From contig CAJNDS010002549.1 of assembly GCA_905221605.1 (NCBI GenBank), positions 62,001 to 126,000 on the forward strand: 64,000 nucleotides of DNA. Reading direction: 5' to 3'. The notes beneath the pieces were generated by a model. The model was not told where the DNA came from. It saw only the letters and a list, made by a program, of their open reading frames with translations, and did no database searches. The stretch comes from Symbiodinium natans (taxonomy: Eukaryota; Sar; Dinophyceae; Suessiales; Symbiodiniaceae). Each line of letters starts with the position of its first letter. The stretch's first letter is position 1. Shown piece after piece: positions 22,501 to 34,351 of this stretch. The position numbers were made by a program, and so were the translations under genes.

Positions 22501-23159
22501 GATGCCAGGAGTCGCGCTTGGACCCCTCCAAAGTCCCAGCTGCGGGTGCGCTGGGTCCTGAGCTGGAAGATGATGGAAGGGTTCTACTCCCAGTGAAACA
22601 TGTTTACAATGGGCTGCTGTGGGGCTGCTTTGCTGCTGCCCTGCTCGTTTCAGAAGGGGCCTTTTGGATGAAGTTTCATGGCTGACATGGCGGATGATAA
22701 GCCCGAGCTGAATACCGAAGACCTTTTTTCGGGTGCACAGCGTCACGTCGTGTGTTGCTGAGATCGACGTACTCGCAGATCCTGGAGGGGCAGAGGCGGG
22801 CATTGCTCTCTCTTTCTTTTCTGCCTCCGATGGAAAGCTGTAGAGGTGGAAGATGCACTACTCGTTGCAGTTGCAGACGGGTTGTCAGTCTTGCCCTTAC
22901 TATGGCGCTGTTCCGGATGCTGTCCATCTTTGAGGTGGCTCAACACTGCAGCGGGGACCACAGGATAGGCATGTTGTGATCTGCTGCCCGCTCAGGAGGA
23001 TGAGCTGAGCTGGAAGTGCATGTGCAAGCTCGTTAAGCAGATGTAGGAAGCTGTTTCACCAGAAGTTGGATTAGGTCCACCGGCTGCAATGCCAAGAGTT
23101 TTCAGCACGGTGAGGAATCTTCTCTCGTCTTGTGCGCGATATGCCCTGCCGCATTACAG
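19511..23159. other. Low-density region with a few coding-like segments
   Basis: Possible exons at about 19580-19715 (SADSPTVAEIMEGPSELQ) and 20590-20800 (VLHAFSMAQLSRSKDMDA) have coding-like codon use but no recognised domain. ORFs at 21950-22685 include hydrophobic stretches (VFLVIVPCIVVPCIVAV) but lack clear splice context. Nothing else is supported. Confidence 0.3.
20112..20182. repeat. Decamer minisatellite (GGAGGAGCGA)
   Basis: About seven tandem copies of a 10-bp unit GAGGAGCG(G/A)G. Confidence 0.9.
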
Positions 23160-23264
23160 CACACCCGCAGCCTTGCAGAAGTGCAGGAGCTTCGTACTGA
23201 GCCACCACTACTTTTCAAAAGCACGCTGGATGAGGGCATGCAGAAGATGCCGTGGGTCGTGGAG
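23160..23264 (+). CDS. Exon of an unknown protein
   Basis: After an AG acceptor, exactly 35 codons (HTRSLAEVQELRTEPPLLF and then KSTLDEGMQKMPWVVE) end at a GTATGT donor. G/C-ending codons dominate. Gene and function unknown. Confidence 0.4.
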
Positions 23265-23670
23265 GTATGTCGTGCACATTTCCTGTGCAACGTGCATTGC
23301 CCGCGCTGAACTCCTCTTTGTTGGGCATGCGGCTCAAAACGCATCAGCCCCTTGCAGGTAGAGCCATGTGGTCCGTAAAGGTGGCGCTTGCAAGCTTGAG
23401 AATTTGGCTTCTTCCCTCAGCTCCTTAACCTCACCCGTCTGTCATCCTTGCATGTTGACTGTCTATTCCACCCAGCCCCCTTCCATGGGCCCCACACTAC
23501 TTTGCACCGCCTCTTTGGGTCGTGGGACCCTGGTACACACACACACACACTCACTCACTCACTCACTCATTTGCATTGTTGGCTTGGCAAGAGCGCATGA
23601 GGCGGACTGCGACAGGACCAAGCTACTCCTGCGGGAGTCCATGAGCGGGCCCAAGCGGCACATGACATTC

Positions 23671-23730
23671 CCACACATTCCCACACATTCCCACACATTC
23701 CCACACATTCCCACACATTCCCACACATTC
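23671..23730. repeat. Perfect decamer minisatellite (CCACACATTC)x6
   Basis: Six exact copies of CCACACATTC plus a degenerate copy at the left. CA and CACT short repeats lie at 23537-23570. Confidence 0.95.
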
Positions 23731-24022
23731 CCGCGCACCCAGGCAGAGATGCACCCCATGTCATCCATCTGGTTTTGCAACATAACTAGAAAGCCGAGTT
23801 GGGTCATGTTGAAAGAGAAATAGATGAAAGTCTGAGTGGCAAGCTCTCCAATGAGGGCGGAAGCCAAGCCTGAGCCTGCCTTTAGGGTGCGCCCTCAACC
23901 ATTTGCGCACCCAACACCACTGTCAACTCACGTGCGGCATGTAGTAAGCAGCCTTAAACAACACGCATGCTCGCAGACTGCCCACCCAGGAGTTGGAGGA
24001 TTTGCACGCTTTGCTTTGCCAG

Positions 24023-24525
24023 GACCTCGCACGGACCACGACGCGTGGCAGTCTGCGGGGCAAGTCGACGAAAAGTCGCGATCGAAAAGTCTGGTCCGAG
24101 ACCCAGGGCAGCCGCCGAGGGAGCTGCTGGAGCCCGCTGTGAGTCGTGCGCTGGCGACCTGCTCTGCATCAGGAAGGCCCCACAGCGCCTGTGGGATGAT
24201 GAGAAGTGGATTGTGCGGAAGGAATTTACCAGGGTCTCGCGCTCATCCGGACAGGGTTTCGAAGGAGAAAGGGGCCGAGCACCCCAAGAGTCAGGGGCAT
24301 GACATGGCACTGCGAATGGTGACGAGGTTCGCAGTGTTGATGCAGCAGCCTCAGCGCATTTTTTGCCACCTCGCGAATGTAGTTTATGGGGAGTGAAGAG
24401 TCAGGCCTCGCCCCCTATATTATCTCCTCCGGAGAGCCAAGGCCATTCCGAAGAGCGAGGATGTGTACCGGTTAACCGCCGAGATGAAGAAGTACCTGAC
24501 ATGGTGCAACACCTGCGAAGCATAG
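24023..24525 (+). CDS. 3' exons of an unknown gene, ending in TAG
   Basis: Three segments look coding. 24023-24138 (PRTDHDAWQSAGQVDEKS) ends at a consensus GTGAGT donor. About 24165-24265 encodes RKAPQRLWDDEKWIVRKEF. A last segment at about 24415-24525 encodes RRAKAIPKSEDVYRLTAEM then KKYLTWCNTCEA and a TAG. All have very G/C-rich third positions. The joins are not phased with certainty. No domain recognised. Confidence 0.35.
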
Positions 24526-25362
24526 GTTGACGTGAGACTAGCAGGAGGACAGCCGTGAACCCCACCATGCCTTTCCAAGAATCGTCTTTCCAAAATCACC
24601 AATCCTGTATTCTCAGCACTGATTCAGACGTCCGTCCTGACTGCAACACGAATCTGAGCTGTTTCCTTGGGTTTGGCTCGAGTCTCCCCGTGCTGAGCGC
24701 AGCTCATGTTGGAGCTGCTGGCCTCTCGGGTCGGTCGTGGAGCTAGCGGGATTGCAAGGCATTGAAGCTTGTGGCTCAGGCTTTAGGAAGCATGACTTTA
24801 GAAAGGGGCGCCGGTGACACAGCTTGTGCAGCAAGCATCTGGCACACTGCCTCCACATGGATAAGGAGCACACCTGAAGTCTGCTAGCGCCCTACATGAT
24901 CCAGAATGTGCACCTGGAGTAAAGAAACAGAATTCCGTATACGGAGTGCGGGTTTATTGGTGACGCTGCATGATGCATGTACATGGAAACATATTTGGGT
25001 GCCCCCTGAAAAGTGGACATTCCCGAGCAACACCTCGCCATGTGTTCCCAGGCTCAGGAATGCAGCATGATGGGCTGCCCCGGAGGGCCCGGTGCCTTGG
25101 CCGGCACCACAACCCACATCTGACAAGTAACATGCCGTGTCAATTCTGGAGCTGTTTTTTTTCTCGAAGGATCCGAAGATATTCTCGGGTCTTGCTATGT
25201 TTTGTTGGGATGAGTGTGAGCGGCATCAAAGTGCCTGAACAATCTGCGTTCCGCTAGTTGGCACGGGCGACTTGGGCTTGGAGGTTTTCGACCCCAGAGG
25301 AGGGGGGTCGGGGGGCGGAGTTGAACAGTACGTGGAAGTTCTCGGGGCGAAGCTTGCCTCAG
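24526..25362. other. No supported gene
   Basis: Probably the flank of the transporter gene that follows; its first exon and start codon may be hidden here. Confidence 0.3.
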
Positions 25363-28300
25363 GCTGTTCTCCAGCGACCAGACGCTGGCCGCCCTCATCA
25401 TCCTTTCTGCCCTGAAGGCCCGATTCGTAGGAAGTGTAGGAACTGCCCCCACACGCATTTATCACAGTCGCACGTTCTGCCTGTGCACCCCTCTCCGTCG
25501 AAGGGGGCCGATTTGCAGTTGCTGCCGTCATCGTTCCTGGGCATGCTTGAGCGTCGCGGGTTTGGAGTGGCGCTGCACTTGTCTTGTTTAGGGGTTCGCT
25601 GTGCTGGGCAGCAAGTTCAGCTCCAGCTTGGGGTCCTTGCGAGAACATTGATAAAGGAAGACCTGGGAAGACCTGCAAATGCTGAACCAGGTCAGCCAGT
25701 ACACCCCCAACATCCCCCGGTTCCGTTCAGTTGGCAAGTCGGGCAGGATGCTCTTGCGAACCAATCCCCAGTGGTGGGCAGTGGCTCATTTTAGCGGGCG
25801 GGAGGACTAAGGGTAGCATCGCCTGTGGAGGCTGTTACCATGGGAAGGGCATCTCCGGCAAAACATGCGTATACGGGAGCAAGGTGCGGTGTGACAAGAA
25901 TGGCTGAGGTTTCGCGCCATGGAGCACGAGCTGCACATGCGACCGGATTTGTTGGGGTTGATGGCATTAGCCCAGGCAGGCCAGCTTTGTCCATCCTTCT
26001 TCTAAAGCTCAGCAGAAGAAACGCTCTTCGGCAAATGCTGTGTTCCTCTGTGTTTGTCTTGCTAGCTTCACGAGCCCAAAATCCGCAACAAACATAAGTA
26101 CCATCAGTGACAAAGATGTCGTATGCTCTGCTGGCTCAGGGCGTGGCCTGTGCGGTCACGGGACCCATCTGGGGCAACCTGGTGGACAGCGGGGCCTCAC
26201 GGAAGCTGCTCTTGAAGGTCCGGGTGCTCGGGCCGCTAGGGACGCTCGGAGTTAGTAGGGAGTTTCGGTTTGGTCTGGTGTTCGGCTTCCGGGCTTTGGT
26301 GGTTGGGGGGCGCTTTGTAGGCCGACTTTGTGGGTGTTCGTTGGCATGTCAGATTCTTGCAGTTTGGGGCTGCGGGGTTTCTGTGGTTTCTGTGCGCCGT
26401 CCTTCCACGCTTCGTGCTCTGCGCGGCTGGTGTCGTCTGAGCACTTTTTGTGGTCGAGGTGGGCACCGGCCTATGGGGGCTCTGCACCTTTCATCTGGCG
26501 ACGCTTTGCTTGCATTTGGCCTCTCAGAATGGGTGGGGGCCGGAGGATGTCTTTTGTTCTTTCTTCACTGTTGCCACTAAGATCGTGCATGCAGCCGACC
26601 CCTGCGCAATCCGTCGCATCTACCCTTTCAGAAATTTTTGAGGTTCACATCGCACCTGTGGGTTATGCTGGCGCTGCGGGTGCTCAATGGCGCTGCCCTT
26701 TCCATGCTGCTACCGGTTCTGCAGTCCTTCATAGCGGAGCCTTGGCGCACAGGTAGAAGACCACGGCTTGTTCCGTGCATGCCCTGCATGATACCAGGTC
26801 TTCGGTGGACAGTATGCCAGGGTTCGGTTGTTGCTGGTGCCGCCTTCTTTGTAATCGTCGTACTTGCAAGTTGCCTTACAATGTGCCACCCCCAGGATTT
26901 GAGCACATCAGATGATGCTGGACAGATCTGTGGCAAGGCAGGGGCACCCCAACCCATGGCTGGCATTTTTGCTCAGCACGGCGTTGCACATGTTCAGGTG
27001 TATTGTGCTGGTACCTTTGGCCAAGTGCTTGCATGCTTGATGGTTGTCCGTGCCTCATTCTTGAGTTCTTCCCTTGCACGGCGGTTCCAAGCGCGGTCGG
27101 CAGTTCGATGCCGAGGTCCCCATATCCGAACACCGGATCTTGGGTGTCATGGGTTGGAGGTTATGTCTTGCTGTGGTCGGTATGCTGAGAGCCTTGGTTG
27201 CAAGATGTTGGGCGCCTGGAAGCCAGCACTGCTCCTCCACAGTTCCCACTGAGTCAGCGGGGGCTGCCTTCTGTAGCATCCAGAGAGCAATCCAATTTTG
27301 AAGTCAGGCTTGCTAGTAGTACTCTTGGTCGAAGTGGCCGTGGAGGATATGCCGAGGCCCGCCGATTCGATAGTGGGTTAGGGAATAAGAATGGGGCAGC
27401 AGCATCGTGTCCATTGCCCTAAGATCGTTTCTCACGTGAACGCATTGAACGCAGATGGTCACGTTGACTTCCCCACTCAGTGTTTCCAGAGAGCTTCATG
27501 CCGGCTTCAGAGTTCCCCACTGATGGGAGTAGATTTTTGTTTGTTTGCATGTCTTGAGAGGGCCAGCAGACGGCGTAAGGAAGGAAGATAGAATTAAGAC
27601 AGAACATCTGGCAGGACCTGGGATCCAAAGCGCTTTGGCATCTCACGCTGCCTGGTTACAGAGATCACAAGACTTGATTCTGGGATGTCGGCTGGGATGC
27701 GGCAGGACGACTTTCACACCTTGCTTCGTGCATTTTCATGGCACGTCAGGTGAGTTTCGCAAACTGGCGAAGTTCTTCCGATTGGGCTCATTCCGAGTCG
27801 GTGGCCGAGTTGCCGGTGCAAGTCTTTAAAAGCATCGGCAACATCGGCAACTTTGCTAGGTCATCATTCTGCAGGGAGTGTTCGGCACCATACCGGGAGC
27901 TGCACAAGCTTTCACAACAATGTGCCCTTTTCGAGAGTCGGGACATCCGTCAGGTGAGATTTGGTGCCTGTTCATCTCCTGCTGTGACGGCAGGTACTTT
28001 CAGTATCTCTCCATCAGCAACCACATGCGACTCAGTGGCATGAGCTAGCAGGTCTAAACCTGTTCAGAAAGTTCCGCCCAAGGTGTGGACTCATCATTGC
28101 CATGCGCACTGTCGGGGAAGGCATTGGTGGCGCTGTGGGAGGCAGCTGATGCTCTACTGTGTTGACAGTGTTGACACAAATTCGTGCCGATCCGACGTGC
28201 GACTCTCTCGTTCGCAGCCCATCGCAGCTCCGCCAGGCTATCTCGGAGATGCGGCAAATTCCAGAAATCCCCGTTATGGCAGAACTTGGATAGCGATGTT

Positions 28301-29854
28301 TTCAGTCACTGTGCCTTGGCAGCGACTTGAGGCTGAGGTGCTCGGTGTGCATGTCGACATATGTCGACTCTTTCTGACGCTTAGGCGAGCATCCCTTTCC
28401 TGTACGTGGTCTACATGGGAATTCCGAGAGAAGCCAGTCTCAGCCGCCGGCCATGCCAGAAGTTTGATCGGTTTGTGGGCTCTGCCGTAATCCCTCTTGC
28501 TCTTGCTCTTGCTCTTGCTCTTGCTCTCGGAGACTCTTAGAGGATGCCACGCAGTTCATCATTCGCAGTAGATCTGTGAAAGGTGTCTTCGGTCTTTGTG
28601 CCGGTGCCAGTTTTGCCCAAACCCCAACGAACCCCGAGATCGCTCGGCCCTTTTCAAGGAGCGTGAGCGAGCCTAACGTGACTTTCACAAGGTTTGCTCT
28701 TCGCCGGCATCCTCTTTACGAGTGGCCTGGTGACCACCTGGGAGGTTCCTGGATGCCTGCAGCCGGTGGACTCCTGGCCGCAGAGTGGCTGCCGAGGGTT
28801 TGAGGGGTTTTCGGGGGAAGGGAAAGGGGGGGAGCGATGATTGGGAGTTGCTGGAGCTGCTGTCTTCATTCGGCGTCTGCTTTGTGCAAAATTGGTGCAG
28901 ATTCTCAGACAACATTGCGGCAGTCCCAGGTCATGGACATTATCCCAAGACGTGAGTCCCTTGCATGCAGGGTAGGCTGGCTCCTGCTTTTGGATCTAAG
29001 TTACTGACACGATTGCGAGCTTGAGACCATGGAAAAGGGCACAATTTGTGAGAATCCTTTCCTTCATGCTGCACGATGCTGCAGTTCTGAACCTGCCGAC
29101 CTTTTCTAAGTTTGTCGTCGGCTTTCTCATGGGACATTGCGATTGCCAGGAGCTTAGTGGATGAATTGCGTGCACTTTTTGCTACGAGTTCGCGATGCCG
29201 CTGGCAAGGTCTTTGCAAGCGGCAACACGATCGGTCCACTCCTTGTTGGATTCATAGCCCAGGCGAGAATGTGCCTGTTTCCTGCAAGCGTGACGCATGA
29301 AAGAAGAACACATTTTCTGTTTACCCAGTGCAGAGCAGGATTTCTTCGATTACCACTACACCAGCGAGAAGGTGGTCACTCGGCCCAACCGTGCTGTGAC
29401 AGCCGCATCTCCACTTGCTACTCCAGCAGCGCCGCGCCTGTTCGTGCACAAACTGGAGGCCAACATGACGCCAGAAGTGCGGGAGCACAACGCGTCGGCC
29501 CTCGGCCGAGCCATCTTCTGGAGTTGTGTGGTGCCCGCATTGATCAGTCGCTCGGCCTGGGTTGTTTAGACAGTCATGGTAGCCGCAGTCTTGAACACCA
29601 AAGTCTTGAGCAGCTTGCAGAGGATGCTAAGTCCTCAAGCCGCTCAAGCCGTTAAGCTGTGAGTGACCCGTGACAGATTCGGTGCCATAATGTAAATTGT
29701 CTTCGTGCCGATTCGTGCCACTTCTGGTGCTGTAGCTCCCGCCAGAGACGCGGCAGGCGCTGTGAACTTTGCCCTTCTCTTCTGGACCTATCCGGCGGAT
29801 AAGGAGACCCTGGAGGAGCCTCTGCAACAGCCGCCCCTGCCGCGGGACGCATAA
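25363..29854 (+). CDS. Major facilitator superfamily (MFS) transporter, at least 13 exons
   Basis: Exons joined by matching phase: 25363-25417, 25504-25532, 25909-25975, 26140-26217, 26459-26532, 26643-26752, 26798 to about 26895, 27104 to about 27196, 27755-27796, 27860-27953, 28692-28741, 29209-29262, 29336-29546, 29757-29854 (TAA). Segments read in order: LAALIILSALK-GADLQLLPSS, FRAMEHELHMRPDLLGLMA, GPIWGNLVDSGASRKLLLK, VGTGLWGLCTFHLATL, LALRVLNGAALSMLLP, HRILGVMGWRLCLAVVGML, VIILQGVFGTIPGAA, LLFAGILFTSGLV, VFASGNTIGPLLVGFIAQ, VVPALI-SAVNFALLFWTYP. GNLVDSGASRK is the loop 2-3 motif A of MFS carriers and the spacing fits 12 helices. It should be an integral-membrane secondary carrier; substrate unknown. 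Donors are GT, several GC (25418, 25976, 29263) and perhaps GA. The start exon and helices 9-10 were not located. Confidence 0.75.
28498..28532. repeat. (TCTTGC)n hexamer repeat
   Basis: About six copies, inside the intron between 27953 and 28692 of the MFS gene. Confidence 0.85.
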
Positions 29855-30835
29855 TGGACTAGGTGCGGGGTGCCCGCGAGATTGGTGGGCATGACTGGGT
29901 GTGATGGGGATGTGGGGACTTAGCGGGTGGGGCACCGGACGGGGGGACGTGGCGGGTCGGAGAGATCAGGGCATGGACGTCGGTACGCGAGGGCTTGGGG
30001 TCACGGAGAGGGGGTTCTCACTTGCCACTCGGAGATTTGCAAGTGACCGGTGATGCGCAGCATGCAAACCACCAGGAGCGTGAGGCGCTGGAGGACAAGG
30101 AGGTGATGGAAAGCTCGTGCCTACTGCACAAGGAAGCTTCGCCTTTGCATGAGAGCAGTATGTCCCCCAAACATTTCGCATGTTGGGTTCTCGTTTTTTC
30201 AATTATGTTTCGGCTAAAGAAAGCAGCTATTTCGCTCACAGCCCGCATGGGCTCCAAAACAAACTCTTAAGGTTTGGAAGGCACTGAAATTCAAGGATCT
30301 TTCTGGGTCCTTTTGGAGATGCCCCCTGTCATCCTTTTCACGAACTGAGTCGTCAAGTTGTGCTTGTCTGATCTGAGGAAGTGTAGCCAGTCCACGGACG
30401 ATGAGAATGCAGCGGTAGTCTAGGCCCTAAGCCCAAAGCTGCTTCTGGCGAAAAAAGTGTGTGTGTGTGTGACTTGCTATCATTGCTGTCTTCGTGCTTG
30501 AAGAGTGACGTGAACTCGGTGCGTTTGGCCGGGAGGCTGCTGCTTGAATGCGAGGTACCAGCAGAAGAACATTGAGCCGTTCTTCCATCGAAAGTCGTCT
30601 AAGCTCAGCATTGTAGCTGGTATTGCTGTCACCGCTGTGCGCGGCAAAGTCGCTGCCATCGAACGTGCGCGACTGGCCTTTCGAGTTGAACTGAGAACGC
30701 ATGCCAGGTCGGATCGTGCTGTTCTGGCCGTTTTTCATGTCATGCATGAAGGCCTTCCAGCACTTCCTGCAGTTGCAGCAGTGCTGGCACTTGCGGAGCC
30801 AGTTGCTGTAGCTGTTTGAAGAGATCCATCAACAG
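29855..30835. other. Intergenic, no supported gene
   Basis: Between the MFS stop and the deaminase exons. An ORF at 30544-30819 is open but shows no motif; the N-terminal exons of the deaminase may lie here. Confidence 0.35.
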
Positions 30836-32009
30836 AACTGGTGGCAGGCAAAGCCGTCTTTGTGCGTGGCATCAACAGCGACCTGGTCTGCAATTTTTGA
30901 CGCATGAAGGTCAACCAGACCTTAGACACACAGGGCTCGAAAGTAGCCTAGGGCCTTTGTGCTTGTGTGGCAGGTGAAGTCTCCCTGCCTACTGGCTCGA
31001 TTTGCGCCGAGCGCGCGGCGATATCCAATGTCCTTGACACAGCCACGGCATTTTCCAGTCGCCAAGCAGCTGCAAGATGTGGCTGTCCCCTGAAGGCTCG
31101 GACAATCTTTCCAGAAAAGCGGCGCGAGGAGATGAAAGGCGCTACTTTGACGACTTCTCCTTGCCACGTGGGGATCTTGGTGACTATGCCAGGAATTGCC
31201 GTCCTCGAGGTCCCTGCCACTGCCTGAGGTGAAGCGGCGGTGACCGGCTGCAGGCGAAAGTTCAATCCATGCCACTGTAGGAGGCCAGGGATATCAGCTG
31301 GCCGCAACTTGACTCTGACAGTTGAGAACCCGTGCCATCGATCCAAGTCTCATCTCCGAGGTGCATTCTGGTCCCGAGTCGAGTCCGGGACCTGCTGGGC
31401 CCCCGGTGTAGCTGTCATGACTGTACAGACCTGCAGCTAGCGTGTCATGATCTTCTTTGCTTGTAGCTTGGATGCAACTGCATCTTGTTGGCTGGTGCCT
31501 GGTCACCCAATGACCTGGTGGTCACTGCTCACAGCCCGACGGGCTGTGCTTGTGCCCAGGTCCTGCAGAATCCGTTGCCACCCTGTGGCGCCTGCAGGGA
31601 CGGGAGCCTGGCTTGCTCTAAGACATTCTATGACACTTTTTGACAGATTCGATGACAGATTCTACGACAGAATTGTTGCTAAATGTTGCTTGTGTGTGTC
31701 AACACGTGCGTCAGGGAACCCTTGACAGGTTTGTCACGTCGCATCTCTGGTGCTGCCATCGCTGCCTGTGCTACTGCATCGCGTGGGTGCCTTGTCAGAG
31801 CGCAGGAGTGGTTGAACAAGATCCAGGACATGCAGCGTCTGCTCATTCTGTGGCTTGCGACGTGCGTTGGAGTGTGCAGCTCTCTTGCAGGAGGAGAGTC
31901 CTGGTTTCTATGTGCTGACATTTCAGGTCTGCGCAGCTCATGTTTCAATTTTCCGACTTCTGGTCCTTTTACAGCGATACTCCCGCAAAGTTCACACCAC
32001 CTACTTGTG
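30836..32009 (+). CDS. Cytidine deaminase-like protein (spliced, partial)
   Basis: Exon 30836-30889 (LVAGKAVFVRGINSDLV) joins through a GC donor, in phase, to 30974 (EVSLPTGSICAERAAISN). Exon 31560-31598 encodes VLQNPLPPCGACR and joins to 31806 (EWLNKIQDM), then 31927-32009 (FQFSDFWSFYSDTP). CAE supplies the zinc ligand Cys and catalytic Glu, and PCGAC the other two Cys ligands, as in CDA-type (not HAE-type) cytidine deaminases. These enzymes convert cytidine or deoxycytidine to the uridine form. The order strand, CAE helix, PCxxC helix, strand is correct. The 31599 donor must be GA (GACGGG) to keep the motif in phase. Between CAERAAIS and PCGAC, a frame change around 31050 would restore a typical strand (AKQLQDVAVP). 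A first strand and start codon are missing. Later codons may run to a stop near 32158. Confidence 0.65.
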
Positions 32010-32159
32010 GTAGGTTTAAGTCGACCCTGCCGGGGGGGATGTGCCGCAGAGCTTGGGCTTGCTTCCCCATTTCCTTACCCTTCTCTTGTACTTCATCAGG
32101 CTTCGGGACATCTTGGGATCGATGTTTTTGTTGTATCTCCGAAGCTTCCGGTGCATGAA

Positions 32160-33581
32160 ACCACTGCAAGCATTCCGCTGCGCGGGCCCAATTGCACAAC
32201 GCAAAAATCTTTCTAAAAGTGACGGTCGATGAGCGCAAGTGCGTTGTGAAGCGGCTCAGGCTGTATTCCCACTCAAAACCACCCAAAAACCATCCCCCTT
32301 CTCAGCTCGAGATGGGGGGATTGTGTCCCGAAACCGTGCATTCAGAAACCCCATCATTCCCATGAAATCATAAGCAAGCCACCCCAAAACCATCTTCCCG
32401 ACGACCCCCCTTGAGATTGAGGTGGTTGAGGGATGGCCGATCCCAAACCATGCTTGCCAACCCTTAAATGGCCATACAACGGGTTGCTTTAAGTCATGCC
32501 ATTTTCTGTGAAGTCGTGCATTTGTGCGTGCGCACTCCGGGGAAACCATTCCAAGCGCCCACACTGCCCTGAAGCATGGCCCGACCTGGAAAACTCACTT
32601 GCAGCAGTATCGCAGTATCTTTAGGCGTGCACACTGCCGGGAAGCCGTCAGCAATCTAAGAAGCATGGACCTACCTTAAACATCATTGATGTTGTCTTTC
32701 TGTGCGTGCACACTGCGGGAAAGCCATTCCCAATGTCAACCTGTACAGTGTAGCGCGGTTTGACCAACCAGTACCCAAACTCGCGCGGGCCTGGCGCCAG
32801 CTCGCGCAAGTTTCAGCATGATTACCGTCAAATGACGATATTGTGACTGGGACTGCTGCGTCATCGATGTCGTGATGGCTACGGTCTCGTGTCTAAAAGC
32901 GCGTGCACATGGTGCTTGTAGTTGTGTAGTTGTTAAACAAAGCGGTTTTTGAGGTTTTCGGACATAGTTTGCTAAAACCCTGCGCGCGACAACTATAATC
33001 CTCGTTTCGCTAGTTTGGAAAATCGGCCCCGGAACGCGTGCACATTCGGCAAATCCCTTGGAGACTATGCTTATGACGCGACTTCGCGCGACGCGTCGTG
33101 GCCACATGCGTGCCCGAGTGTCAATGCGATGTCGCGACTTCGCATGCGATGGTGTGGGATTACTACGTTAGACAGCTTCGACCACTGAATACACAACACT
33201 ACCCGAAGTAAAACCATCCGAACCCAGGTTCCCAACCCCATGTACCCTGCGGTTTCGCTGTTGTTGGGCTGACGTTACACGGCCCGGGGTTACATGCTTC
33301 ATCTGCCTTCCCGTGCTGCGTGCTGCAGGGTTTGGGCTGACTTCACATCGAGATAAACCTGGTGCTTGTAACTCAAGTGCTGAACCATTGGACTGTCAGG
33401 ACTTGACGTTGGATGTCGTTCATGAGCGCTTCCTCTTCTGGTCGCAGGACATGTCCGCCGCTGGTTTTAGCTGTGTGCAGCTTGCGGGATATATGTGCAA
33501 GTGTTGAAATCGCAGCGCTTGTAGCCAGTCCACAAATGCTGGCCTAGTAAGTTCTAGCTGACCTGTAGCCGATTCGGTACC
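32160..33581. other. Gene-poor region with dispersed short repeats
   Basis: No supported gene. It carries three related segments near 32523, 32625 and 32702 (consensus close to GTGCGTGCACACTGCGGGGA). Confidence 0.5.
32523..32735. repeat. Three copies of a 30-bp GC-rich motif
   Basis: Copies at about 32523, 32625 and 32702 share GTGC(G)TGCACACTGC-GGGAA-GCCATTCC with some changes. Spacing is about 102 and 77 bp, so this is not a simple tandem array. Confidence 0.55.
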
Positions 33582-33698
33582 ATGCTCCGACCCTTGTGCA
33601 TGCGCAGCGCAGCCCAGGAGGAGTACGTAGGGGCGCCCAGCTTCAACGCAGCGCACGTGGTGTCCAAATGTGTCGAACATTCTATCCAATTTGAGTAT
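33582..33698 (+). CDS. Possible first exon of a small gene
   Basis: ATG at 33582 opens MLRPLCMRSAAQEEYVGAPS and continues FNAAHVVSKCVEHSIQFE before the frame becomes AT-rich and stops at about 33727. Codon use is coding-like. No domain and no clear donor. Confidence 0.25.
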
Positions 33699-34351
33699 GG
33701 ATATGTAGCTTTCAATGTGCTAGTATGATGTCCCCAATCTACTTAGTGATCATGAAGAATTTAACACATGTGTGTAGGGACATGTGTAGCGGCCAATGCC
33801 GAAGCTATCGTCGCTCGAGCGCCGCCACAATTTTCAGCTTCTAAAGTAAGTCCTACTCCTAACCATCCCTAGCATGACTGCAAAGCCTGTGGGAGGCAAA
33901 GATAGCGATAGCCGTGTGTCAGTAAGGTGCGTCGGAATACCACCCGAGCCGAAAGCCTCCCCATTGAAGACGCAATCCCATAACCCAGCCCCAGGCGACG
34001 GCAAAGAAGGATTTCGGTCCGTGGACATGCAAGCAGTGCGGCCGCAAACTCAGTGCTGAGCTGCGCTGAGGATCGTTGAGCTGGCCCGCTTTGCCAATGC
34101 AACTCGTGATCTGCACGGGACACGAATTGCGGGTATCGTCGGCCACGATGCTGGCTCGCGCACGGAGTTGGTAGCTGCTTCTGTCCTGAGTTCCTTTTAG
34201 GCCGTCTGAAGGTAGGACCTGGTCTCGACGTTCATCTTGAAAGTTGGGGTTGAGTTTTGATGCAACCAGCCGTTGGGCGGGTGCTGCGCATGCCAAGGTC
34301 ATCAGAACATTCCCCTCAGCACCGTTTGTGTCCAATGCTCGTTGGGCCTGA

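Noticed and set aside
20112-23730. CRISPR array
   Set aside because: The decamer arrays have no unique spacers and the genome is eukaryotic.
26107-26139. MSYALLAQ as part of the MFS protein
   Set aside because: Joining 25975 directly to 26140 gives a continuous helix (LMALAQ-GVACAVTG) in phase with a GC-AG intron; the MSYALLAQ stretch repeats ALAQ and is better read as intron end.
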